Shown here: positions 32,041-39,483 of the stretch, piece after piece
Layout of the letters: every line of letters begins with the position of its first letter
How positions within the stretch are numbered: the first letter of the stretch is position 1
Origin: Chrysochromulina tobinii
Lineage: Eukaryota; Haptophyta; Prymnesiales; Chrysochromulinaceae
Length of the DNA stretch: 39,483 bases
Direction: 5' to 3'
NCBI GenBank assembly: GCA_001275005.1
Contig: JWZX01003236.1
Coordinates: 1-39,483 of the forward strand
Program-made: the position numbers and the translations under genes
Notes under the pieces: generated by a model
What the model was told of the DNA's origin: nothing
The model's database searches: none
The model's input: only the letters and a program-made list of their open reading frames with translations

Positions 32041-33456
32041 ATGGCGTCAGTTATTCAACCCATTCCGCAGCTGGTCAGCACACGAGCTATAGCGGATGAA
32101 GCGTGCGCGCACGCAATCCTGCAGCGCGGGGCGCAGCATGGACTCATCCCGCTCGCGCCACTCGCCGATCCAGCCGCATCACACTGGATGCGGGGCACCG
32201 GCATAAACCATATTTACTTGCTTCACTATCGCGGCAATGTAGTGCGCCGTCGCTACCAAGAGCTGCAACTGCCGAACCTCGGTATCAACACAAGCATCGT
32301 GGTCGCTTTCGATCAGCACGAGCTGGATGACACTGTGCGCTCGTGCCATGCGCTTTGCGATCCAGCCGCCGCTGGCGTGTCCGCTGCCATGTATACGACA
32401 GACAATCGGACGCGTGCCATGTACGAGCGCGACAGGCAGAGTACCAGCATCTGCCACTCCATCTGGGCCACGCGCTTCTCCGCGTCGCTCAAATTGTACG
32501 TGGCGTTGTACGACATGGTGTGGCGTGGCTTCCCCGCCGCGCTCATCTTAGAGGATGACGTCCAGATCAAGTGGACAGAGCTCGAGAATCTTGGCACAGC
32601 GGTGCGCAACACGACGAGTGCGGCCGTCAAGCCGCGCGATCGCCTTGCTGTGCTCTTCGCGAGCTCGTACAGCTCGAGTGGTAATGATAATCTCTGCTGC
32701 GATTGGCGAAGCGGTAAACACCATGTCAACCTGCGCCCCAATAAGCACCGCGGCACCGGCCTGATGCCAGCGGTGGGCGTGGTCGTCACCACACGTGGCG
32801 CACGCCATCTGTTGAGGAGCCTGCCCATCACCGACAATAACGACGTGATCCTGTCCGATAGCCGTGGACGTGCCGGATCACAGCATGGCCTTTGGTACAG
32901 CAAACCTTATGTGTTCGTGCCGGCCGAAGAACTGCAGTTTGAGTGCCTGTCGGCTCTGGAGCTGCGCGCTGCAAATCCTTTGGGGCATAAGTGCCCGGCG
33001 TCACCCCAATCTCGCGATCTGTGGAAGCTCACGCCCGTACCACGCCCGGGCTTTGCCGTTCCGGGTATGGACGCGCTGTCGTCGAGTGCGCGTCCGGCCG
33101 AGAATCAGTCGGAGACGTCTCGACACTCGACTCGCTTTCATGGCGCTCACGGCAAAAACGGCAGCGCCCCACGGCAAAAAGGCCTCACTCGAGCTGCGTT
33201 CGAACGCGCAATGGCTGAGCAGCGTTCCCGCGCAGCGTCACTTCGTAGTGCTGCTCGTCCTCCTCCGCCGCCGTCGAAGTGCTGCGAGCTGCGGCTCGAA
33301 GCCTGCAGCGGGGTCGTGCCACAAAAGCTGCAATGGTTTGATGTCGGCCAGACGCGGAGCGAACTTGAGTGCGAAGCGCGGCGGAGGGCATGGGAGACCT
33401 CTCATCATTGTACAGCCCACTATCGCGTCAACATTTCCTCAACCAAGTGCGTTTAA
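32041..33456 (+). CDS. GT25-like glycosyltransferase
   Basis: 471 residues, ATG start, no intron. The first ~300 residues resemble glycosyltransferase family 25 (LPS/collagen beta-galactosyltransferase type): INHIYLLHYRGNVVRRRYQELQ at the start of the fold, SICHSIWATRFSASLKLYVALYDMVWRGFPAALILEDDVQI with the metal-binding EDD near 172, and VGVVVTTRGARHLLRSLP. The C-terminal 150 residues include a basic linker and a short Cys-rich module (KCCELRLEACSG..CEARRRAW..HHCTAHY) of unknown role. No clear signal anchor is seen at the N-terminus, so a missed upstream exon is possible. It probably transfers galactose or a related sugar to glycoproteins. Confidence 0.75.
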   Translation: MASVIQPIPQLVSTRAIADEACAHAILQRGAQHGLIPLAPLADPAASHWMRGTGINHIYLLHYRGNVVRRRYQELQLPNLGINTSIVVAFDQHELDDTVRSCHALCDPAAAGVSAAMYTTDNRTRAMYERDRQSTSICHSIWATRFSASLKLYVALYDMVWRGFPAALILEDDVQIKWTELENLGTAVRNTTSAAVKPRDRLAVLFASSYSSSGNDNLCCDWRSGKHHVNLRPNKHRGTGLMPAVGVVVTTRGARHLLRSLPITDNNDVILSDSRGRAGSQHGLWYSKPYVFVPAEELQFECLSALELRAANPLGHKCPASPQSRDLWKLTPVPRPGFAVPGMDALSSSARPAENQSETSRHSTRFHGAHGKNGSAPRQKGLTRAAFERAMAEQRSRAASLRSAARPPPPPSKCCELRLEACSGVVPQKLQWFDVGQTRSELECEARRRAWETSHHCTAHYRVNISSTKCV

Positions 33457-33794
33457 GCAGGCATGGTCGCACTATACTTCTAGCCCAGTGCCCAGACTCG
33501 TTAGGACTTTTCGCATTCGTTGTATTAAACAGCGCACTGAGTTCAAAATCAGGTGGTGGGGATAGTGTGTGAATCCAGAAAGAATACCCTCCCCTACCCC
33601 TTTGGATCAAGAGCGCAAAGATAGAGCAGTGTACAAGATCAGAACGCGAGAAAGGTAGCGACAGGGTCAGGGAAGTGTGAAACGGGGGGGGTCATTTCAC
33701 GCGTCGCGACATCGCGCGGGCGGACCGCGCCGCCGCGCCGCCGAAGCCCGCGTCGACCTCTATCTTGCCGAGGATCGAGTGGTGAATCTCAATA
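33457..33794. other. Intergenic region
   Basis: 338 bp between the GT25-like gene and the cyclotransferase-fold gene. I see no gene, repeat or RNA. It holds the GT25 3' end and the promoter of the next gene, with a short G-run near 33684-33690. Confidence 0.5.
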
Positions 33795-35045
33795 ATGCGG
33801 TCGGTATCCGTCTACGTGGGAGCAGCGGCCACCGTGGCGGCTGTGACTGTTGTGCTCCTCAGGCGAAGACGTGCTGCGGCAGCCGCGGACGGCAAGGGTA
33901 TGCACAAAGTGTTCGTGTACGGCTCGCTTCTTGGCGGTCTGCACAATAACCACCATCTGGGCACATCGAGGCTCCTGCAACCAGGTGTACAAACCCAGGA
34001 CTCGTACGTGCTACTGAAGGCAGCAGAAGATGAGGGCTACCCATTTGCAATCAAATCGAGCGACCTTCGAGGGATGGCATCCTCGCTGCTCGGCGAGGTG
34101 TATGAGGTAACGGACAGGGTGCTGGCTTCACTAGACGTGCTCGAGGGGCACCCAGATGTTTATCGGCGCGAGGAGATCCAATATATCGACGCGAAGAAAG
34201 AGGTTTCGACCGCGTGGATGTACCTCCTCTACGACCGAACAGAGATTGGTAAAATCCGGGATGCAATCCAATCGGGCCGACATGAGCAATATCCGCTGGT
34301 GCAGCCCTTAGGTGACTGGCGCACGTTTCACCACGTCGCGCGAGGTGACGTGGGCGTGGCGCTCGCGGCGGCAGCGAGGCGCGCTGCAGCGTGGCCGAGC
34401 ACGAGACGCACGGCAAAGACGGCGTGCGGAGGCAGCGCGGGTCCGCATGCTCTCTTCTCGTACGGCAGCAACGGCATCGCGCAGCTGCGCGAGCGATGCA
34501 AGAACCCCAACCTCACGGGCACCCCAGCGATGCTCGAGGACTCTGTGCGCGTCTTTGCCGGGTGCCCAGCGTCCTGGGGCGGCGGCGTGGCCTCGATCAT
34601 CCCGTGCCCCGGGATGCGGGTGCTGGGCAATGTAGTTTGGCTGAGCAAGAAGGAATTGAAACTTCTTGATCGTTTTGAGCGCGGCGGCCGCGTCCAGGTT
34701 GACCTGGTGGCGGCAGGGGTGAAGTTCTTGGCTGACGATCCGTACACGCCAGATGGGACATATCGAAGGCAGGACCTGGTAGTACGCTGCTTGCCAACGA
34801 GCGACGAGGCCGGCGCCGACGCCCCTACATCGGCCTCGAACGCGGCGTCTTGGCCTCAGCTCCAGGCTGTCGCGTACGTCAAAGTCAATCTGGACTGGCA
34901 GGGCCCTCCGACGCCGACGTACATGGCGGCCTGCCGCGCCAATGTCGATGCCTTCTGGCCGGACCAGGCACAGCTCCCTTTCGAGATCCGCGACGGTAGC
35001 GGCAGGCTGATTGCCGTGTTCCCCCCCGTGATGGCAGAGGTGTGA
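33795..35045 (+). CDS. Tandem gamma-glutamylcyclotransferase-fold protein
   Basis: 416 residues, ATG start. An N-terminal helix (VSVYVGAAATVAAVTVVLLRRRR) is a membrane anchor or signal. Two GGCT/AIG2-like domains follow. The first begins KVFVYGSLLGGLHNNHHL (~37) and has LASLDVLEGHPDVYRREEI with the catalytic Glu context; it is of the GGACT/AIG2 type. The second begins ALFSYGSNGIAQLRERCKNP (~219), has VWLSKKELKLLDRFERGG with its Glu and ends with VAYVKVNLDWQGPPTPTYMAACRANVDAFW, the GGCT/BtrG-type closing. These enzymes release 5-oxoproline from gamma-glutamyl amines or isopeptides, as in glutathione turnover. Both domains keep YGS and a candidate Glu, so both may be active. Linking two different subtypes in one membrane-anchored chain is unusual. 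Confidence 0.82.
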   Translation: MRSVSVYVGAAATVAAVTVVLLRRRRAAAAADGKGMHKVFVYGSLLGGLHNNHHLGTSRLLQPGVQTQDSYVLLKAAEDEGYPFAIKSSDLRGMASSLLGEVYEVTDRVLASLDVLEGHPDVYRREEIQYIDAKKEVSTAWMYLLYDRTEIGKIRDAIQSGRHEQYPLVQPLGDWRTFHHVARGDVGVALAAAARRAAAWPSTRRTAKTACGGSAGPHALFSYGSNGIAQLRERCKNPNLTGTPAMLEDSVRVFAGCPASWGGGVASIIPCPGMRVLGNVVWLSKKELKLLDRFERGGRVQVDLVAAGVKFLADDPYTPDGTYRRQDLVVRCLPTSDEAGADAPTSASNAASWPQLQAVAYVKVNLDWQGPPTPTYMAACRANVDAFWPDQAQLPFEIRDGSGRLIAVFPPVMAEV

Positions 35046-35384
35046 GTGATGTGATCACCGTTCCCCTCTGCATGTCGGATGCGCTGCAGCTGTGCACGAC
35101 GCCTGTACAGTATCGGATATTTTCCCTTTGTTTATCGTCACTTCGTACTTACTCTTGCATGCTGCCGGGCGGGGGGCAGATGGTGCAGGGCGCGCCGGGG
35201 CGGATGTGCGGCCGGAGCGTCGCCGACTCGCCGTCGGTCGACGCTTTCGCTTGGACCGTGACAGATACCGTACGTTGTCCGCGATCCAGAACGGAATAAT
35301 GACCGTCAGAACGAAAGCGGGATGCGATTGTGCAGCACACGTTCTGTCTCTGGTCTCGTCCACACAAGACATTTCAGAGGTCAG
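35046..35384. other. Convergent intergenic region
   Basis: 339 bp between the cyclotransferase-fold gene and the 3' end of the C2 membrane protein gene. Nothing recognisable; it presumably holds both 3' ends. Confidence 0.5.
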
Positions 35385-38300
35385 TCAGTCTTCACATGGC
35401 CACGCCCCGTCCGAGCCTCGACCCCCGGCAGGCGGCGTCCCCCCTCCCGGCGCTACAGGCGGCGGCGCCACGCGAGCAGTGAAGCAAACGGGCTCGGCCA
35501 GCGTATCCTCGCTCAGGTGCGCCCCCGAGCGCCAATCTTGCAGCCGAAGAAGCTCGAGCTCGGGATGCGCCTCGAGGAACTGGCTCTGGGCGAGCGCGTG
35601 CGGGGGGCGCCGCGCGTTCGCCGCACGCGCGCGCACGAGCCGGACGCGAGCTTCGTCTATCAGCTGCTTCTCATAGTCGGCGAGGATGGCCGCGCGGTCG
35701 TTGGCGTCGGCCTGGCGGTAGGCGCGCTCGGCCATGCGCTCGGCACGGCGCCCGTCGTCGACCCAGCGGCCGACGAGAATCATGTGCGGCCCACACACCA
35801 GCAGCCCAGCGGCGCGCAGCCCGTAGTGGACGAGGGCTGGCCACGGCATGAAGACGCTGGCAAGTGTGAAGAGGCTGAGCCCGAGATAGAGCCAGGTCGT
35901 CAGCCGGCAGTCCTGCCACGTCACGAGCTTGACGAACCCTCGGAGAGGGTGGAGGACGTGGAGGAGCCGCACCTGCACCTTCCCCAGCAGCGGCGCGAGC
36001 GGGTTGACAAGGGAGCTTACATGGACGGAACGCTCCCTGTCGCGCGCGTGCTGCGCCTTGTCGAGGCGTTCCTCGACGGTTTCGTCTGCAAAGACATGCC
36101 TCTCGACCCGCTTCCGGATGGCGAGCTTCTGCGCCTCGAGGAGTGTTGCCTCGCGCTCGATCGTCCCCTCATCATCAAGGATTGGAATCGGTGGATTCAG
36201 CCACCGTTGCCAGCATCGGACGCCCAGCTCGTAGTCGCACGAGATGGCCGGGGCTGCCACCAGCACATTGCGCTGGCCGCTCAACTTTGCCTTCGCCGTA
36301 GCGATCGCCTCCGTAGCTGCCGCCGCAGTCTTCGTTGCTGCCGTCTTTGCGGCCGCCGTAGCCGCCACCACCGTAGCCGTCGCCGACTCCGAAGCCGCCA
36401 CCACCGTAGCCGCCGCCGACTCCGTAGCCGCCGCCGCCGTAGTAGCTGCTGCCGTCGCCGCCGCCGTGAAGAAAGACGCTTGTCCACCCGAAAGGCCTCC
36501 CATGCCCGGCGCCACGGTCTCAAGGCTCGAAGGTGCAATGTGTGCATCCGCCTCCGCCTCGGCCGCCGCCGCCGCCTCTGCTGTACCTCCGACCCGATCG
36601 GCCGCCTCCGATCGCCGCGAAAGTGCCCCGAGCCACCTCGTCGCCTCCGCCTCGGCCGCCACCCGCAGCGCCGCCTCCTCGGCCTCGGCCGACTCGGCGG
36701 CCGCTATCTCAGTCAGTGAAATCTCAGCCAGCTCCGGTCTCACAAAGGAGGCAAGCATCCGCCAGAAGCTAGGCTTGCAGATTGGCTGGCGGCGCGCGGC
36801 GGCGGCCCTGTACGTCGCATTCAGCCCTTGGAGGCCGAGGCAGCACAGCGCGGCGGGTAGGTAGCGAGGGTATGTGAGCACCAACTGCCATCCTACGAAG
36901 AGCCCCAAGGAGCTCCACCGCACCCCGGGGCGCCACAGCAAGACATGCTCGACCGCCGCGATCGCCGTGACCACACGCCCCCAGTGGCGGCGCAGCTCAT
37001 TGAGGCGGGTCGTGAGGATTTGGTAGTCGTACCCCTTTGTCGCGCGACACACGTCGCCTGTCGCGAAGAGGCTGAGGTACCGGTAGTACTCCTTGGTGAA
37101 CGGGAGCAGGTGTGGCGGCGGTGCGGACGCGTACGAGAGCATGCGCGTTCGGCTCGAGGTGACGCGCAGGGTGTAGCGCAGACGAACGAAGCCGTGCTGA
37201 CCGGGCTGGTCCGTGTGCCGATTGAACGCGAGCGCGAACCAAGCGTCGTACTGCACACCCGACACGAGCGCACTCAGAGGCAGCGTCACCCGACCAACAG
37301 AATCGCGGCCAACCTCGTCGCGAAAGGCGGAGCCCACCTCGGCGCCTACGTCCCGTGCCTTGGCGGTCGTGGTTTTGATCAGGCTGGCGCCGCCGTCCAC
37401 GGCGGCCTTCACGTTGGCGCCGCCGACGCCGCCGACCGCGGAAACCGTGCGCCCGAGCAGGTCACCGCCGACGCCGCTCACTGCGGAGGCCGTGTGATCG
37501 AGCAAGTTGGCTTCCTGGTCGGCATCCGAATCGTTGTTGATGGAGAGGTACAAACACGCGCCTGCGGAGGTGCGAACGCGCGTGCGGAGCGCGCGTCAGA
37601 GGGCGCGCGGCACGCATGAGGCGGAGCAGCCAGCAGAGGAAGATCAAGGAAGATCAAGGAAGATCAAGATCAGACCAAGAGGTGGAACACAAGGAGCACA
37701 GGAGCACAGGAGCAGGTAGGTGCATCGGGGTTCGATCTGTCGTCCATCGCACATGCATGCAACACAGGCAGCCGAAAGGCACGGTAGCTCGACGCGGCCG
37801 TCCATCGCGGCGAGACTGAGCAGTGAATCGTCGACGAGCGTGCCGCCACGCCCTCGAGCACGAGCAACGCGTACGCATCCGTACCTCCGGAGAAGAGCTT
37901 GCTCGGAAGGTCCTTGGCTTCGAGTACCTCGAGCTCGAGCATGCCGAGCGCCTCGATGGACGCGAGGGCCGTGTAGTCGTGCGGCATCAGCGGCGGCGGC
38001 GGCGGCGTGGCTTTCGATTCGCCGGCGTGTTGCACTGGATCGCACGTCCATCCCTCTGCTACCATGAACCAGCGCTCAACCGGCGTCGGTGCATTCACCT
38101 CATCGTCACTGACGGGTACGGCTTTGTCCCGATCCGTGACGACCTTCGCCGCCGCCGCGGCTGTCGAGACGGTTGCCTCTGCGACAGCTGCGACCGACTT
38201 GGTTAATGAGCCCTTTGTGGCGACCGCCCCTTTGGCGAACATGTCAGCCGTGTTTGCAGCCGATTTGGTGACATTGTTGGAAAAATTGCCCAGGGCGGAG

Positions 38301-38482
38301 AACATGTCGTCCTTCGAGGCGACTGCCCCTTTGGTGAGCGTGTCAGCCGTGGCGGCAGCTGATTTGGTGACATTGTTAGAGAAATTGCCCAGGGCGGAGA
38401 ACATTTCGGCCACGACGTTGGGCGAGCTGGGCGTCTTCTCAGCGACCGCTGGATTCGCGGGCGCGGCTGGGGAGTCGGCCAT
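35385..38482 (-). CDS. C2-domain membrane protein, MCTP-like (one intron)
   Basis: Exons on the minus strand are 38482-37753 and 37561-35385, giving 968 residues. Residues ~20-90 contain a 33-residue tandem repeat (MFSALGNFSNNVTKSAA...KGAVA.K). A C2 domain starts at ~178 (GMLELEVLEAKDLPSK, GTDAYALLVLEG, SPRW, RAFRLPV) and continues across the intron (LYLSINNDSDAD ... DSVGRVTLPLSALVSGVQYDAWFAL). Between the Asp loop (DSDAD) and the next strand an insertion of ~65 residues (Val/Gly/Ala-rich, helical) interrupts the domain. Two hydrophobic regions follow (LFVGWQLVLTYPRYLPAALCCL; TTWLYLGLSLFTLASVFMPWPALVHYGL), separated by a long Ala/Glu/Thr-rich, probably coiled or disordered stretch. The order C2 then paired hydrophobic region with VKLVTWQDCRLTTWLYLG resembles the end of MCTP proteins, which tether ER to plasma membrane. 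Function is inferred. Confidence 0.75.
37562..37752 (-). other. Intron within the C2 domain
   Basis: A 191-nt phase 1 intron read on the minus strand, donor GCAT/GTGCGA, acceptor CCGCAG. Splicing gives RLPVLHACACLYLSINNDSDAD with the spacing expected between C2 strands. It contains three tandem copies of GGAAGATCAA on the plus strand (37638-37667). Confidence 0.78.
37638..37667. repeat. Three tandem copies of GGAAGATCAA in the C2-gene intron
   Basis: Perfect 10-bp unit repeated three times inside the intron of the C2 membrane protein gene; on the transcribed strand it is a pyrimidine-rich TTGATCTTCC repeat that could contribute to acceptor recognition. Confidence 0.85.
38207..38404 (-). repeat. 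Coding tandem repeat, 99-bp unit x2
   Basis: Two adjoining copies (38404-38306 and 38305-38207 on the minus strand) encode 33-residue units starting MFSALGNFSNNVTKSAA. Most differences lie in the second half of the unit (TADTLTKGAVASKDD versus TADMFAKGAVATKGS), consistent with a fairly recent duplication. Confidence 0.9.
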
Positions 38483-39149
38483 CGCCGCGGCTCACACCTG
38501 GCTGACACCGCGTTGGGCCTCTTCCCACCTCCGGCGCAGGGTTCTCGGCGACCGCGCAAGATTATGTTGCGATGATTTCCTAAACTTGACAAATTTGGTC
38601 TATGGAAGCGGTTCGCATGCGGCGGCTGCACCCATTACCCGGAAGCACGCATTCGCCACACTACATTGAACATTCTCGTCTTTCGTGCGGGTATTCACTC
38701 ACTGTAGACACTTGCGACCTCAAACACTCTCGCCAGAGGCGTTCGCCGTCCCGCACGGTCGCACACAGTGACACAGAGTCCGCCTGCGTGCTCCACCTGT
38801 TCGGGCGCGCTCGCTCGCGACTCCTCTGCCCTCGCTCCGATCGTCGGACTCCCAGCGGCCTGTGCCGTGTCTCGAGTCACCGGTCTATACATCCTGCATG
38901 CATCTGTCTGCCCCCCCCCCCCTTCTCTTCCGGATCCAGAGCAGGGGCCGACCACTGCTCTCCTCGGCTCAACGCAAGACGCCAAGCGACTTGGATGCGG
39001 CCTTGCATGGGCCGCCTCAATCATCTTCATATCAAAGCCACCCCCGGACGGAGCTCACGTCCACATGGCCGCCTTCGGAGGCTCGGAAACTGCGCCGATG
39101 AGCGACTCGGAGGTTGTTGTTTGTCGTCACTCCAGAGCCTTGCACTTAG
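38483..39149. other. Intergenic region upstream of the C2 gene
   Basis: 667 bp between the C2 membrane protein start and the 3' end of the next minus-strand gene. It has a run of 12 C (38911-38922), which is assembly-prone. Open frames on both strands (for example 38602-39153 plus) have no recognisable domain and are not called. Confidence 0.5.
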
Positions 39150-39483
39150 TTAGGAGAGCAATATTTCCGAGCCCGAGCCTCCGCGGCGCCTGGCGCGGCG
39201 CATCACGGTGGCGGCAGAGCGGTGGCGGCGATGATAGATGATGCCGCCAGCGACGAGGGCGAGTACGAGTACGACGATCACGGGTACTACGATCAGCAGC
39301 AAGGTGTTGCTTGAGGAATCGGTGGTGTCGGCCGCCACCGCTAGGACGGGGGTGCTCTTGCTCGAGTTATCGATGGTGACGGCCGCCTCCAGCGGCGGCG
39401 GCGGGGGCGGCGTCGGCGGGGGCGGCGGCGGCGGGGGCGGCGGCGGGGCGGGTTGAGGTGGTGACGGCGATGGCAACGGCGGT
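39150..39483 (-). CDS. Proline-rich single-pass membrane protein, C-terminal part only
   Basis: The frame is open to the window edge, so the N-terminal part lies outside; only about 110 residues are seen. The visible part has a polyproline stretch (PPPPPPTPPPPPP), a short Ser/Thr-rich stem (SSKSTPVLAVAADTTDSSS), one membrane helix (LLLIVVPVIVVLVLALVAGGIIY), then a basic stop-transfer RRHRS and a short cytoplasmic tail ending EILLS. This is the layout of a type I surface protein with a rigid Pro-rich stalk; the ectodomain identity is unknown. The simple polyproline coding could be over- or under-counted in assembly. Confidence 0.65.
   Translation of the reverse strand, partial: PPLPSPSPPQPAPPPPPPPPPPPTPPPPPPLEAAVTIDNSSKSTPVLAVAADTTDSSSNTLLLIVVPVIVVLVLALVAGGIIYHRRHRSAATVMRRARRRGGSGSEILLS

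Noticed and set aside
37720-37745. GGTTCGATC resembling a tRNA T-loop
   Set aside because: Flanking bases do not pair as a T-arm and there is no D-arm or acceptor stem; it lies in the C2-gene intron.
38602-39153. 183-residue plus-strand open frame
   Set aside because: No recognisable domain, simple C-rich tract inside, and overlapping open frames on the other strand.
1-39483. CRISPR arrays, bacterial operons, riboswitches
   Set aside because: No spaced direct-repeat array or ribosome-binding-site pattern; introns and gene families show nuclear eukaryotic DNA.

Overview
The window is nuclear DNA from a eukaryote, most likely a GC-rich unicellular alga with a secondary red-type plastid; a haptophyte is my best guess, and a stramenopile alga such as a pelagophyte is the alternative. 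Reasons: spliceosomal introns (seven can be placed by protein continuity), eukaryote-only families (kinesin-13, SRF-type MADS box, NUDCD2, exostosin, C2 membrane protein), and plastid enzymes carrying a signal peptide followed by a transit-like stretch (uroporphyrinogen decarboxylase and a lumenal superoxide-reductase-fold protein). The lineage call is inference.

Layout, left to right: a transposase-like protein with a C-terminal GNAT domain (206-4459, minus); kinesin-13 (5026-7329, plus); a DEX1-like FG-GAP membrane protein with two introns and a one-base frame break (7566-10216, plus); a family X DNA polymerase with an N-terminal FHA-like domain (10561-12708, minus); a cytochrome P450 (12798-14447, plus); a family 16 methyltransferase (14681-15424, minus); an HNH nuclease spliced in frame to a UvrD-type helicase (15776-19301, plus); an SRF-type MADS factor (19542-20584, plus); NUDCD2 with three exons (21354-22018, minus); uroporphyrinogen decarboxylase (22194-23414, plus); a Gly/His-rich protein with a degenerate Rab-like domain and a one-base frame break (23733-25128, plus); a lumenal SOR-fold protein (25599-26159, plus); a beta-helix protein (26448-27329, plus); a membrane-anchored sialidase (27651-29531, plus); an exostosin-type glycosyltransferase (30459-31553, minus); a GT25-like glycosyltransferase (32041-33456, plus); a double gamma-glutamylcyclotransferase-fold protein (33795-35045, plus); a C2-domain membrane protein (35385-38482, minus); and the C-terminal end of a proline-rich single-pass membrane protein (39150 to the window edge, minus).

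The genes are closely packed single transcription units, often divergent from a short shared promoter (89 bp between polymerase and P450; 175 bp between NUDCD2 and UroD). There is no operon logic, but themes recur: DNA repair (Pol X, HNH-helicase), plastid and tetrapyrrole functions (UroD, SOR-fold protein) and a run of surface-glycan genes (sialidase, exostosin, GT25). Five of the seven introns begin with GTGCG.

The most unusual features are three domain combinations (FHA + Pol X, HNH + UvrD, transposase-like + GNAT), two one-base frame breaks at the same ten-base pattern, introns flanked by direct copies of their own splice junctions, a SOR fold that appears to have lost most iron ligands, and a G-quadruplex motif followed by a cluster of hairpins between two genes.
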